The position numbers and the translations under genes were made by a program. From Myxococcales bacterium (GTDB lineage Bacteria > Myxococcota > Myxococcia > Myxococcales > Myxococcaceae): a stretch of 64,000 bases of DNA. The first letter of the stretch is position 1, and each line of letters opens with the position of its first letter. The DNA lies in assembly GCA_016191815.1 (NCBI GenBank), contig JACPVI010000059.1, positions 32,855 through 96,854 of the forward strand, given 5' to 3'. Under the pieces are notes generated by a model. It saw only the letters and a list, made by a program, of their open reading frames with translations, had not been told where the DNA came from and made no database searches. Of the stretch, positions 15,463 to 24,179 are shown one piece after another.

Positions 15463-18413
15463 GATCCGCGTGGAGAGCTCTGGCCGCGGGGGCCCGCGAG
15501 GCCCTCCACCTGCGGCCGGCGATGGGCATCGGCGCCGCTGGACCCGTGGCGGCGGGGCTTCTGTTCGCCTGGGCGCTTGCGGAGGCCAACTCCGCGCTCG
15601 AGCGCGTTCGGCAGTCCGCCGCCATCGAGGGAGGCGGTGCCCCGGTCTGGGCGGTGCTGCACCGTCCCACGCGGGTGGAGTGGGCCGGCGCGCGGGCGCT
15701 CGTCCTGCCCGGGCGAGTGGAGCGAGAAGGCGGGCGGGCCGTCCAGGCCGCGCTCGTCGGCTCGGAGGGGAGCCCCTGCACCGGCGCCTGTCCTTGCGAG
15801 AGCGCTGCGCTCGATGAAGACGAGGTGCTGCTCAGCGCCGATTTGGCCGACGCGCTTGGAGCATCGACCGGAGACGAGCTCGACGTCGCCGCCTCCGGCG
15901 GCGTCCGCTGGGGCGGCCTGTTCGCGCGCTCGGGAGGGAACACCCGGAGGCTCCGCGTCTCCGGGATTGCAGCGAGCTGTGGCCTTGGTGGCCTGGGCGG
16001 TGATCTGGCGCGCGACCGGAGGGTGGCCTTCCTCTCGCTCTCCCTCTTGCAGAGAGCCGCAGAGCTGCCGGGCAGAGTGAATCGCCTCATGGCCACCCAT
16101 GGGCAAGCCTCGGCGCTGTCGGCGGCGTTGGAGGAAGCCGCGTTGCGGCTGCACGGAGCCTCGGTGCGGAGCGCCGCGCGCGGCTACCTCCTGGTGGAGC
16201 ACGAGGACCTGTACCTGCCCGATTCGGTCGTCGATTCGGCCTCCATCGCGCTTGGGGGAGATCCCTCGGTGGAGGCGGTGGGCTTCGCGGCGGCGTTCCT
16301 CGCCACCGAGGTGTCCAGCTCTGCCGGCCGCTCCTCGGCCTACGCCCTGGGAGTGGCGGTCTCGCCCGAAGACTTCCTGTTCGGGGGCCGGCCTGCGCCG
16401 CTGTTGCATGAAGGTGGAGCGGAGCTCTTCGGCGTCGTCCCGGGAGACACCCTCGAGCTGGGTCGGCCGGAGCGCGAGGGTCGGCTTCGGATCGAGGTCG
16501 GTCGCGTCGAGGCCAGCGGGGCGCCCGCCGCTGACCCCGACCTCTTGCCCAGCTTTCCCGGCATCCACGGCGCCGAGCGCTGCGCCGATTTCGCGCTTCC
16601 GATTCCTTTCGACGCCCGCCGCGTCACCGCAGCCGATGAGGCCTACTGGGCAAGACATCGGGGCGCGCCTCACCTCGTGCTGCCATGGGAAGGCGAGCGG
16701 CCCATCGGCGCCACCAGCCTCCGGGTCCTTCCAGTTCAGGGACGAGCGGCGGAGGCAGGCCGTGCGCTCGAGCGCGCGCTGCGAAAGGCGGTCGGCGAGT
16801 TGGCTCCCGCCGCATCCGTCACCACCGCCGTCCAGAGGGCCGAGCAGGCGGCCGTGCTGGCGCGGCCGCTTCGCTCAGTCGTGACGCGCTTCGGTGCAGC
16901 CGGAGCACTCGGGGCGCTGCTGCTCTCCTTCGCCTCGGCCGTGGCGCTGGCTCGGGGGCGCGCCAACGCCCTTTTGGCGCTGCGCCGCGACGGCCTGCCT
17001 GGCTCGTTCCTCTCGCTGGTCGCGTTGGGACGCCAGGGAGCGCTCGGGCTCGCGTCGGCGGCGGCCTCGGCACTGATCGCGCTCGCGTCGCTTGGCGCTG
17101 CTTCGGCTCTGCCCTCGGCTGCGGCTTCTCTCGTTTCGGCCCTTGCCGCGTGGCCCGCCGCGGCGCTTTGGCCCGGAACTGCTCCGCGCAAGATTGGTGC
17201 AGGCGTTCGCATCGGGCTCTGGCTCCTCAGCACCGCCTCGGCCGTATCGGTCCTCCTCCTCTCGGGCGAGGCCCGCACCGCGGCGTTCGGGCTGGCCGCG
17301 CTGGCCCTCGCCCCAGCGCTGGCGCTCGCGGCGACCCCGCTGGTGGCCCGGCTCGGGCCCGCATGGCAGCTCGCGGTGGCCGAGTTGTGCGGCTCCGGGC
17401 TACCGGGCCTGCTGGCCATCGCCGCCCTCGCGGCTGCATCGTTCCTGGTCAGCTCCCTCGAAGTTGCGCGCCGGCGCGAGCCGGTCCCCTCGGCGTTTGC
17501 TCTTTTGGCCGAGGCCACTCGCCCGGTCGCCCGCGACGCTGCTTCGGGGCTCGCCGCTGCAGGGGTTGATGCCCTGGCTCTGCGCGCCACCCCTGGGCCC
17601 GGAGCCGCCTGCGCGGGGCTAGAGAGCAGCGCTCCTCTGAGGGCGGTGGCCGCCTCGGAGGAGTTGCTGAGAACGCTCGGGGCCGGACCCCAGCCGCCGC
17701 CCTCCGCCCGCGGAGAAGTGGACGCCTACGTCGAGGCCACCACCTCGGAGTGGCTGCTCCGGGCGGGCCCGGGAGATGCGGTGCGCCTGCCGCTCGCCGG
17801 AGGAGAGCGCACGGTGCGGATCGCGGGGCTGCTTTCGGACGGACCATTCCCCGGAACGCTCCTCATCCCGGAAGCGCAGTTCGATCGGGTCCTCCCGATG
17901 GAGCGGGGCGCGCGTCTATTCCTCGTGCGGCGTGAGGAGGATGCGGCAGGGCTCACGCGCGCGCTCGCGGGTGCGAAGCTCACCTTCGACCGGGTGAGCG
18001 ATGTCCGCCGCCGCGAGCTGCTCGCCGAGGCAGCCCAGACAAAGCTGCTCTCCTCCTTCGTCTGGCTGGGGGCGCTCGCCGGCGCCGGTGGGTGGGCCCT
18101 CGGCTCGCTGGGACGGCTCTTGGCCAGGCGCCGCGCGAGCCACCTCTTGCTCGCCCATGGGGTGCCGGCACACGCCTTGGTCGTCGCGGCGGTGGGGGAA
18201 GGGCTCCTCTTCGGGCTGCCGCCGCTCGTGGTCGGCACTGGGTGCGGCCTGCTGGGCACCTCGTCGCTGCTTCCGGGAGCGAGCGCGCTCCTGTCGCTGC
18301 CCGGCGCCGCGGTGGCGGCCGGCGGCATGCTGGCGGTGTTGGTGGCGGTGAGAGCGGCATCCGCGGCCTGGGTCCTCCGCGGAGACCACCTCGCGGAGAT
18401 CAAGCGCCCCTGA
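15414..18413 (+). CDS. FtsX-like ABC transporter permease
   Basis: A large permease of about 1000 residues. An N-terminal amphipathic segment (RSAWRALAAG) and TM1 (around GPVAAGLLFAWALA) precede a long periplasmic domain. A cluster of helices (residues about 485-690) comes next, then a second periplasmic domain and three final helices (LGALAGAGGWALG onward), which is the duplicated FtsX architecture. The start is uncertain: ATG 15522 would begin directly in TM1 and lose the cytosolic helix typical of the family, CTG 15459 is possible, and GTG 15414 (behind AAAGGTGG, inside the ATPase gene) is used here. It overlaps the opposite-strand glycosyltransferase end by 14 bp. It forms an exporter with the preceding ATPase. 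Confidence 0.8.
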   Translation: MCHPAGPARRRPGEILRSAWRALAAGAREALHLRPAMGIGAAGPVAAGLLFAWALAEANSALERVRQSAAIEGGGAPVWAVLHRPTRVEWAGARALVLPGRVEREGGRAVQAALVGSEGSPCTGACPCESAALDEDEVLLSADLADALGASTGDELDVAASGGVRWGGLFARSGGNTRRLRVSGIAASCGLGGLGGDLARDRRVAFLSLSLLQRAAELPGRVNRLMATHGQASALSAALEEAALRLHGASVRSAARGYLLVEHEDLYLPDSVVDSASIALGGDPSVEAVGFAAAFLATEVSSSAGRSSAYALGVAVSPEDFLFGGRPAPLLHEGGAELFGVVPGDTLELGRPEREGRLRIEVGRVEASGAPAADPDLLPSFPGIHGAERCADFALPIPFDARRVTAADEAYWARHRGAPHLVLPWEGERPIGATSLRVLPVQGRAAEAGRALERALRKAVGELAPAASVTTAVQRAEQAAVLARPLRSVVTRFGAAGALGALLLSFASAVALARGRANALLALRRDGLPGSFLSLVALGRQGALGLASAAASALIALASLGAASALPSAAASLVSALAAWPAAALWPGTAPRKIGAGVRIGLWLLSTASAVSVLLLSGEARTAAFGLAALALAPALALAATPLVARLGPAWQLAVAELCGSGLPGLLAIAALAAASFLVSSLEVARRREPVPSAFALLAEATRPVARDAASGLAAAGVDALALRATPGPGAACAGLESSAPLRAVAASEELLRTLGAGPQPPPSARGEVDAYVEATTSEWLLRAGPGDAVRLPLAGGERTVRIAGLLSDGPFPGTLLIPEAQFDRVLPMERGARLFLVRREEDAAGLTRALAGAKLTFDRVSDVRRRELLAEAAQTKLLSSFVWLGALAGAGGWALGSLGRLLARRRASHLLLAHGVPAHALVVAAVGEGLLFGLPPLVVGTGCGLLGTSSLLPGASALLSLPGAAVAAGGMLAVLVAVRAASAAWVLRGDHLAEIKRP

Positions 18414-19662
18414 CGTCTCCCGGCGCCGCGCCGGCCTTCACCGTCCGCTCGCAGATCGCGAGCACCCGGCGCCCCATCGACTCCGCGCTGAACATGCCGC
18501 GCACCGCCGCGACCCCGCGGCTGGCCATCTCCCGTCTTCGGTCTTCGTCGTCCGCCAGCTCGCGGAGCACTCGCGAGAGATCAGCGGCGCTGCCCGGCTC
18601 GAAGAGCGCGATCGCCCCGGTCGCCTCCGCCAACTCCGGGAATGCCCCGTGCGCGGGCGCGACGAAAGGCGCCCAGGCGGCGAGGCTCTCGAGTGCGTAC
18701 AGGCCGAACGGCTCCGCGTAGAGGGGAGCAACGCACCCGATGCCCACTGAGCGGAGAAAGGCGATCTTTCCGTCGAGATCCGGTTCTCCCTGGTAGTGCA
18801 CGGCGCCGCAGCGGACGAGGTAGCCGCGATCTTCGCGGGCGAGGTAACCGGCGGCGCGAAGCTCCAGCCCGGCCTGGAGCGCGGCCTGGGCGACCAGGAG
18901 CAGGCCCTTGCGCGGAGTGACGCGGGCCAGGTAGCCCACCCTGGGCGGCCCCTCGCGCCGCGGAGGCTCCAGCGGGTACGGGTGAGGGTCCACCCCGTTC
19001 CAGGCGACGGCGATGTCCGAGGGCGACAGCCGGAGGTATCGAGCGACGAAATCGCGGTGGGCACCGCTCACCGCAATCAGGCCGTCCATCTCGAGGCAGC
19101 GCGCCCGCAGCAACGCGATGGCCCGGGCCCGAGACGGCTCGGGCAGGTGCTCGAGGAACTGATCGTCTCCCTGGAGCGTGGCAATCACCTTGGCCCCGCA
19201 GCTCTTCCGAACCGCGCTCCCCACCGCGCCGAGGAGCGGGGTCGACAGCAGGACCACCTCGGGAGCGCCGCCCCTGGCCAGGCGACGCACCAGCCCGTCG
19301 AGCTCCTCCTCCAGGCCTCCTCCCTCGAGGACCTGCACGGTGAGCCGCCCGAGGGAGGCGTAGTCGGCCTCCCCCGACAGGCGCGTGAGGGTGCGAACCA
19401 CCGGCGACGGCCTGAGCGGCGCCAGGCACGCGCGAGGCAGCAGGCCGATCCACGGGAAGGCGCTGCGGAGGTAGAGCACCGTGCCGGGGAGAAACACCCC
19501 CCGCTCTGCCTCGGGCGCGCTGTCCACGCGGAGCGGGGTGTACAGCGCGATGAGCCGCACCTCGTGCCCGAGCTTCCTGAGCGCCTTCGCGAGCGCGTTG
19601 TCCCGGGTGCAGCTCCCGCAGTACATCTGGCCCGCCCCGGCGGTGAGCAGCGCGATGCGCAC
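18400..19662 (-). CDS. Glycosyltransferase, GT-B fold (GT4-like)
   Basis: A 420-residue GT-B glycosyltransferase. The N-terminal half starts MRIALLTAG and reads SCTRDNALAKALRKLGHEV, typical of family 4 donors that act on nucleotide sugars. The C-terminal half has GYLARVTPRKGL and the donor-site AEPFGLYALESLA region holding the conserved EPFG..LE motif. No membrane helix is seen, so it should work at the cytosolic face of the membrane, perhaps on a surface glycan. It is followed by no partner enzymes, and the only neighbour on the same strand is a small zinc-ribbon protein 21 bp upstream. The acceptor is unknown. Confidence 0.85.
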   Translation of the reverse strand: MRIALLTAGAGQMYCGSCTRDNALAKALRKLGHEVRLIALYTPLRVDSAPEAERGVFLPGTVLYLRSAFPWIGLLPRACLAPLRPSPVVRTLTRLSGEADYASLGRLTVQVLEGGGLEEELDGLVRRLARGGAPEVVLLSTPLLGAVGSAVRKSCGAKVIATLQGDDQFLEHLPEPSRARAIALLRARCLEMDGLIAVSGAHRDFVARYLRLSPSDIAVAWNGVDPHPYPLEPPRREGPPRVGYLARVTPRKGLLLVAQAALQAGLELRAAGYLAREDRGYLVRCGAVHYQGEPDLDGKIAFLRSVGIGCVAPLYAEPFGLYALESLAAWAPFVAPAHGAFPELAEATGAIALFEPGSAADLSRVLRELADDEDRRREMASRGVAAVRGMFSAESMGRRVLAICERTVKAGAAPGDVRGA

Positions 19663-19683
19663 CCGCTCCTCGTAGCACGCCGG

Positions 19684-19947
19684 CTAGCGGGCAGCCTCGG
19701 CCTCGTACACAAACAGGCACTCGCCGCACAGCGGGATGCGCGCCAGGGGCGAGGGGCTGCCGCACACCGCGCACCGGGAGAGATCCTCCGGAGCACACCG
19801 GGCGCAGAACCAGACGATGGTGAGCGACTGTGAGAACAGCCGGCGGAACACCCAGCTCGATCCCTCGCCGCCCACGGGGCCGCGACACCTGGCACACGCT
19901 CCGTGCGCCGCCTCCTCGACCAGCTCAGTCGCCTCTGAAGGGACCAT
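19684..19947 (-). CDS. Small zinc-ribbon protein
   Basis: An 87-residue protein with four CxxC pairs: CARC, CARC, CAVC and CGEC, enough for two zinc ribbons. Between the first two pairs lies a hydrophobic stretch (FSQSLTIVWF). I do not recognise the family. The ATG at 19947 lies just downstream of the divergent region, and the gene ends 21 bp before the glycosyltransferase, so they are probably one transcript. A structural or nucleic-acid-binding role is possible; nothing more can be said from sequence. Confidence 0.65.
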   Translation of the reverse strand: MVPSEATELVEEAAHGACARCRGPVGGEGSSWVFRRLFSQSLTIVWFCARCAPEDLSRCAVCGSPSPLARIPLCGECLFVYEAEAAR

Positions 19948-20103
19948 CCCGGTTGAACCTCGAAGACACCCCGGTGTGAGCCGAGCAACTTCGGTGCCGG
20001 ACCGAGGCCCGGGCGAGCCGGGCCTCGAGAGCGCTCAAGCCCGCCTTCCTGTTCGGCATCCCCGATTGTCCACCTGTGGACGGCGAAGTGGTGCCAGCGC
20101 GCT

Positions 20104-20140
20104 CGGTAATTCCTACAGCCCTCGACTGCAAGAATTACCG
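20104..20140. other. Long AT-centred inverted repeat at the 3' end of moaB
   Basis: CGGTAATTC (20104-20112) is perfectly repeated inverted as GAATTACCG (20132-20140), and the inner TACAG/CTGCA extends the stem with one mismatch around a loop CCCTCGA. The stop codon of moaB lies inside the right arm. In the direction of moaB it could serve as a terminator hairpin, though it lacks a T-run. Confidence 0.55.
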
Positions 20141-20668
20141 CGTCAGCTCCCGGACGAGGTGGCCCAGCTCTGGGAGGATGAGCCCATCCAGCGCGAGCCG
20201 CGCCGCCTGCGGAGACCCCGGCAGCGCGAAGACCACCATCCCGCGCGCCGAGCCCGCGGCTGCCCGCGAGAGCATCGCCGGGCTTCCGATCTCCTTGAAG
20301 GACAGGTACCGGAACAGCTCCCCGAAGCCGGGCAACTCTTTCTCCAGCATGGGCCTCAGCGCCTCGATGGTGCAGTCCCGCCTTCCGATCCCGGTGCCCC
20401 CGTTGAAGATCAGCGCGCGCGCACCGGCTTTTTGCGCCTCGCCTACCGCGGCCGCGATGGCCTCGGGCTCGTCGCGGATGACCTTGTACCCGACCACCGA
20501 ATGCCCTGCCGCCTCCAGGGCCCTGGCGATCGCCCTGCCGGTCTCGTCGGTCGAGGCGTCGCGCGTGTCGGAGCAGGTCACCACGAAGGCCGAGACCTGC
20601 TCCGGCGCGCGGGACTTGTGCTCGTCAGCCGAGGGCGAGTGCCTGCGGCGTTGTGGGTGGGCGCTCAT
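20135..20668 (-). CDS. moaB: Molybdenum cofactor biosynthesis protein MoaB/MogA-like
   Basis: A 177-residue protein of the MoaB/Mog fold, which adenylylates molybdopterin or a close relative. The MPT-binding motif NGGTGIGRRDCT is near residue 90, and the C-terminal FALPGSP box is also intact. The first about 23 residues are basic and disordered-looking, so a shorter product is possible. The ATG overlaps the stop of the Rieske gene by four bases, giving a coupled lipase-Rieske-MoaB operon. No other cofactor genes are nearby, so the link to the Rieske protein may reflect supply to a molybdoenzyme encoded elsewhere (inference). Confidence 0.9.
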   Translation of the reverse strand: MSAHPQRRRHSPSADEHKSRAPEQVSAFVVTCSDTRDASTDETGRAIARALEAAGHSVVGYKVIRDEPEAIAAAVGEAQKAGARALIFNGGTGIGRRDCTIEALRPMLEKELPGFGELFRYLSFKEIGSPAMLSRAAAGSARGMVVFALPGSPQAARLALDGLILPELGHLVRELTR

Positions 20669-21021
20669 CGTCCCTGGCCGGACCTCTGGCGAGATCCCTC
20701 TGTGGGCGGGAGGAGGTCAATCACCAGCTCCCCGCCCGCTTCGCTCAATCGATAGGCGCGCTGGTCGCCGCAGACGCGGGGCGAGGTCAGGTTCCTGCCC
20801 GAGTGGAGATCGAAGGCGATCTCGTGACAGGGGCACACCACCGCGCTCCCCTCGAGCCGCCCGCCGGAGAGCAGGCAGCCGGCATGGTTGCACTGATCGT
20901 CGATGGCCCGGTAGCGGCCACCCACCCTCGCCAGCAACACGTACTGCTCGCCGACGCGGAGGCCGCGCATCTCGCCCTCGGCGAGCTCCGCCCGGCCCAA
21001 GCTGACACCCGAGTCATTCAA
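20665..21021 (-). CDS. Rieske [2Fe-2S] protein
   Basis: A small stand-alone Rieske ferredoxin of about 118 residues. The two cluster boxes are CNHAGC and CPCHEIAF, giving C-x-H-x16-C-x2-H, the standard arrangement. A conserved glycine-rich stretch (LLSGGRLEGSAVV) separates them. The TTG at 21021 overlaps the stop of the upstream lipoprotein gene; the open frame continues upstream but only as shadow sequence. The protein has no signal peptide or helix and should act as a soluble electron carrier, probably for an oxygenase or reductase elsewhere. It is coupled to moaB downstream. Confidence 0.88.
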   Translation of the reverse strand: MNDSGVSLGRAELAEGEMRGLRVGEQYVLLARVGGRYRAIDDQCNHAGCLLSGGRLEGSAVVCPCHEIAFDLHSGRNLTSPRVCGDQRAYRLSEAGGELVIDLLPPTEGSRQRSGQGR

Positions 21022-22894
21022 CGACCAGCACCGTGCCCTTCGACTCCAGGAAGCGTAACGCCTGCTCTCGCACCGCGCCCGCCTCCCAGAAGATGTTGTG
21101 TCCGTCGAAGCTCGCCGCCTGGGAGGGCGGCAGGTACTTCGCCGGATCCGCGCGGAACAGCGCGCGCACCGGTGTCGAGCCCGAGACGGAGGCCTCGGCC
21201 AGAGGTACTCCCATCGCCCGGGCGAGATCCTCGGTGGTGAAGTTGGGCACGAGCCGGTCGCCCACTCCCTCTTGGACCAAAAGCGCCCGGTCGGCCCCGT
21301 GCACCTGGCCCAGGTTGATCGGGTCTCCCGGCTCCATGAAGAGCTGCGCCATCGCTCGGAAGAAGGGGAAGGCCCCGTAGTACTCGACCGACTGGAAGAC
21401 CAGCCCCGTCTTCGCCACCAGGAGCAGGCCCACTCGGTCCCGGATGTCGTCCGAGACCAGGATGTTTCCCAGGCCGCCACCGGGTACGTTCAACACCGCG
21501 TGCTTCACCCGAGGATCGTAGGTGACGAAGCTCGCACCCATGATGCCCCCGAGGGAGTTTCCGAAATAGCCAAGCTCGGGAGCGAACTCCGGCGTGCCGT
21601 CGGCGTCGAGGTCCATCGCCAGCGCCACCCGCGAGAGCTGCATCTGGTCGAACGCCATCTGCCGGAAGTTCTCCCGGGCAGCGGCGAGGTTGTCCACCGC
21701 GAAGAAGTCGAACTGGTTGCCGCGGCTGCCGTGGCTGGGCGCGTCTATTCCGATGCAGCCCATGCCGCGCCGGGCGAGGATCTCCGCGATCTCCAGGCAG
21801 AAGGAGTTGTCGTCTCCCATCTTGAGCGTGTTCCTCCCGCCCATCCCGTGGGCGCCGATCACCAGCGGCCAGCCTCCCGGCGGCCTGGCGCCCTTGGGAA
21901 CCGACAGGACGAAGCGCAGCTCCACCTGGGGGGCGGCATCCGGCGACTGGACCCACTCCTCCTTCCAGCTCCGGTTCTCCCGGAGGTCCTTGGCCTTGAA
22001 GGTGCCCGACACCACCTGGCCGACGGCGCTGGCGGGGCGGGCGAAGGAGCGGCGCTCCAGCCAGGCGGAGACGGTGCCCCAGTCCGGGTCCGCCCACGCC
22101 CAGAGGCCGACCGGGCGCTCGCCCGGCGGATCGGGAACGATGCCCTTGGGAGGGATGGTGTACGAGGGGACCTGCCGCTCCGAGGTCCACCTCGCCAGCG
22201 ACTCGAGGGGATCGCTCACCCGCTCCGCCCTCAGGGGCAAGGCGAGCAGCACGTCGGACTCCGGGATCGACAGGGCTCGCGCCGCCGCGGAGACGCGCTC
22301 GCGCGCGCCCTTCTCTCGCTCGAAGGCGAAGCCGCGCCCCAGCTCCTGCCCGGTGGTGGTCCGCAGCCCGCGCTTCACCACCAGCATCCCCTCAAGTCCC
22401 TGGGGGATGATCACCGACGGGCGCGCGATCACGAACTCCGGGTAGCCCTCGGCCTCCTCCTTTCCGGTGCCCTCGAGGGCGCGGCGCGAGTGCTCCATCG
22501 GCAGGTCCGCCTCGAGCACCTCGTAGCCGGTGTCGGTCTCGAGCAGCCGGGCGGCAGTGCCGGCGATCGAGGAAGGGTCCACCGGCTCGGAGCTGCGCAA
22601 GAGGGTGGGACCGAAGTTGCCCACTCCCTTCACCTGCGAAGCGGTGTCCGCGTAGCCGCGCAGGAATTCGCGGAAGGTGGCGGTCTGCGCCTTGGGCATC
22701 AGGAACGGCTTGTACCAGTCGGGCCGGAAGGCCATTCCGCCCTCGCCCACGAGGCGCAAGTCGGGGAAGGGGTTGTCGAGGCTGTGCGGGTCCTGCGAAT
22801 ACAACAGGTGCGGCGGCTCCTTGGGTTCGGGGCAGGCGACCAGTGCGAGCGCAGCGAGCGGTGGGAGCAGGGCAAGTCGGTTGACGGTCGGCAT
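21014..22894 (-). CDS. Lipase-like alpha/beta-hydrolase lipoprotein
   Basis: A lipoprotein of 626 residues with a lipobox LVAC at about residues 18-21. The N-terminal 330 residues have no clear match to me, although their layout recalls the N-terminal domain of virulence-associated bacterial lipases. The hydrolase core has an oxyanion region HGMGG and the nucleophile elbow GNSLGG with Ser447; a GDRLVPN segment could supply the acid and GHNIFW near the C-terminus the histidine. It is probably exposed at the outer membrane and acts on lipid or polymer esters. It is first in a coupled operon with the Rieske protein and MoaB and is divergent from the FHA operon. Confidence 0.78.
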   Translation of the reverse strand: MPTVNRLALLPPLAALALVACPEPKEPPHLLYSQDPHSLDNPFPDLRLVGEGGMAFRPDWYKPFLMPKAQTATFREFLRGYADTASQVKGVGNFGPTLLRSSEPVDPSSIAGTAARLLETDTGYEVLEADLPMEHSRRALEGTGKEEAEGYPEFVIARPSVIIPQGLEGMLVVKRGLRTTTGQELGRGFAFEREKGARERVSAAARALSIPESDVLLALPLRAERVSDPLESLARWTSERQVPSYTIPPKGIVPDPPGERPVGLWAWADPDWGTVSAWLERRSFARPASAVGQVVSGTFKAKDLRENRSWKEEWVQSPDAAPQVELRFVLSVPKGARPPGGWPLVIGAHGMGGRNTLKMGDDNSFCLEIAEILARRGMGCIGIDAPSHGSRGNQFDFFAVDNLAAARENFRQMAFDQMQLSRVALAMDLDADGTPEFAPELGYFGNSLGGIMGASFVTYDPRVKHAVLNVPGGGLGNILVSDDIRDRVGLLLVAKTGLVFQSVEYYGAFPFFRAMAQLFMEPGDPINLGQVHGADRALLVQEGVGDRLVPNFTTEDLARAMGVPLAEASVSGSTPVRALFRADPAKYLPPSQAASFDGHNIFWEAGAVREQALRFLESKGTVLVVE

Positions 22895-23101
22895 GGCGAA
22901 GGAGTGGTCCGGCCTGGGTGGAACGGTCGTCCGACAGGTTAGCCGAATGCCGGCCGGGTGCGTCGCGGCGTGGGGTCGGGCCGGAGAATGCCATCTGGGC
23001 GGCGGCTATTTTTTCCGCGTGGCGGTGGAGGTGAGCGGCAGCGGACGTGCCGAGGACTTCACCCGGGCATTGGAAAAGGAGAGGTGCTAACAAGGGGGCT
23101 C

Positions 23102-23578
23102 GTGAAGAGCTACCTGCTCTCGGTGCTGGTGCGGATGTACCGGGGCCTGGATCTCGAGGCGTTCCGCCGGGCGCATCCCGACGACTGGCTGTTGTGGGAG
23201 CCAGGCACTTGGCGGCCCCCGTCTGCTCGGACGGTGATCATCCCTCCTTCCGCGCCGCAAGTGCAGCCTAGCGCGGGCGAGGCGCTGGCGTTCAGCCTCG
23301 CGGCCCAGCCGCAGCTCACCCTTGGCCGCGGGACGACTTGCGATGTGGTGATCAACGACGGAACGCTCTCCCAGATGCACCTGGTGCTCGAGCGGGCCGA
23401 CGACGGCTGGCTGGTGCGCGATGCGGGCTCGAGGAACGGCAGCTGGTTGGACGGAGTGGCGCTGGGCCCGGGCATGGAGCGGAGGCTCCGCGCGGGAGCG
23501 AGGCTGAAAGCGGGCCAGGTGGCGCTCACCTACTACGATCCGCAGCACATGCATCAGCGGCTGCAGACAGCAGGCTGA
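23102..23578 (+). CDS. FHA-domain protein
   Basis: A 158-residue protein with one forkhead-associated domain, which binds phosphothreonine peptides. The core residues are intact: LTLGRG at 72-77, S90/H93 in SQMH, and RNG at 111-113. The N-terminal 60 residues have a short hydrophobic helix (SYLLSVLVRMY) and a proline-rich linker, with no enzyme domain. The GTG at 23102 is preceded by AAGGGGG. It is the first gene of a tight operon with the degenerate trypsin-like protein (4 bp gap) and the CPBP protease, suggesting phosphorylation-dependent recruitment or control of that protease (inference). Confidence 0.85.
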   Translation: MKSYLLSVLVRMYRGLDLEAFRRAHPDDWLLWEPGTWRPPSARTVIIPPSAPQVQPSAGEALAFSLAAQPQLTLGRGTTCDVVINDGTLSQMHLVLERADDGWLVRDAGSRNGSWLDGVALGPGMERRLRAGARLKAGQVALTYYDPQHMHQRLQTAG

Positions 23579-23582
23579 GGCG

Positions 23583-24179
23583 ATGCGGCTGGCGGTGTTG
23601 CTTCTGGCGCTGTGCGCTTCCAACGACGCGAGGCCGACGCATGCGGCGTTGAGGAAGGCCTTCGAGCAGAACCGTTCCTCGGTGGTGTTGGTGATCGGCC
23701 CTCACCGGGAGGGAGCGGGGACGGTGGTGGGGGCTGGGGGGCACGTGCTGACCTCGGTGGAGTACGTGGGCTTGCACGAGGCGCAGGTCCGCATCTTTGG
23801 GGTCACGCTGCCCGCGGCGGTGCTGGCGGCTGACGCGCGGTTGGGCGTCTCGCTGCTCAAGGTGCGGCCGCAGGACGGAGGAGCGGTGGAGCTACGGGCG
23901 GTGGCGGTGGGAGAAGTGGAGCCCCAATTGGGCGAGGTGCTGGTGGGAATCCGCCGCTCGCCGCGGGGCGAGCTCTCGCCGGTCCTCGGCAAGGTGACGC
24001 GGGTGACGCAGGCGAGCCACGTGGAGACGGACCTGCCGCTGCCGCCGGGGAGCCCGCTCTTCGACGCAAGGGCGAGGTTGGCGGGGGTATCGGTGAAGCG
24101 GCTCCGGGGGGGCTGCCGAGTGCTGCCGCTGGCGAGAGCAAGGGCGCTTTTGGAGTCCGGGGCGGAGGCGGAGCCATGA
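23583..24179 (+). CDS. Exported trypsin/HtrA-like protein lacking the catalytic triad
   Basis: A 198-residue protein with a signal peptide (MRLAVLLLALCAS) and a chymotrypsin-like fold. The usual landmarks are recognisable: GAGTVVG, then GGHVLTS, then LGVSLLKV, and a late LAGVSV strand. However, the histidine expected after LTS is replaced (LTSVEYV), the aspartate of the D-x-A-V-L-K motif is absent, and GNSGGP has become LPPGSPLF. It is therefore probably a pseudoprotease used for binding. Its stop overlaps the CPBP gene by four bases. From memory, trypsin-like homologues occur beside myxosortase genes in other myxobacteria; this needs checking. Confidence 0.75.
   Translation: MRLAVLLLALCASNDARPTHAALRKAFEQNRSSVVLVIGPHREGAGTVVGAGGHVLTSVEYVGLHEAQVRIFGVTLPAAVLAADARLGVSLLKVRPQDGGAVELRAVAVGEVEPQLGEVLVGIRRSPRGELSPVLGKVTRVTQASHVETDLPLPPGSPLFDARARLAGVSVKRLRGGCRVLPLARARALLESGAEAEP

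Noticed and set aside
23006..23020. T-rich run as a terminator
   Set aside because: CTATTTTTTCC lies between two divergent genes, without a stable stem ahead of it.
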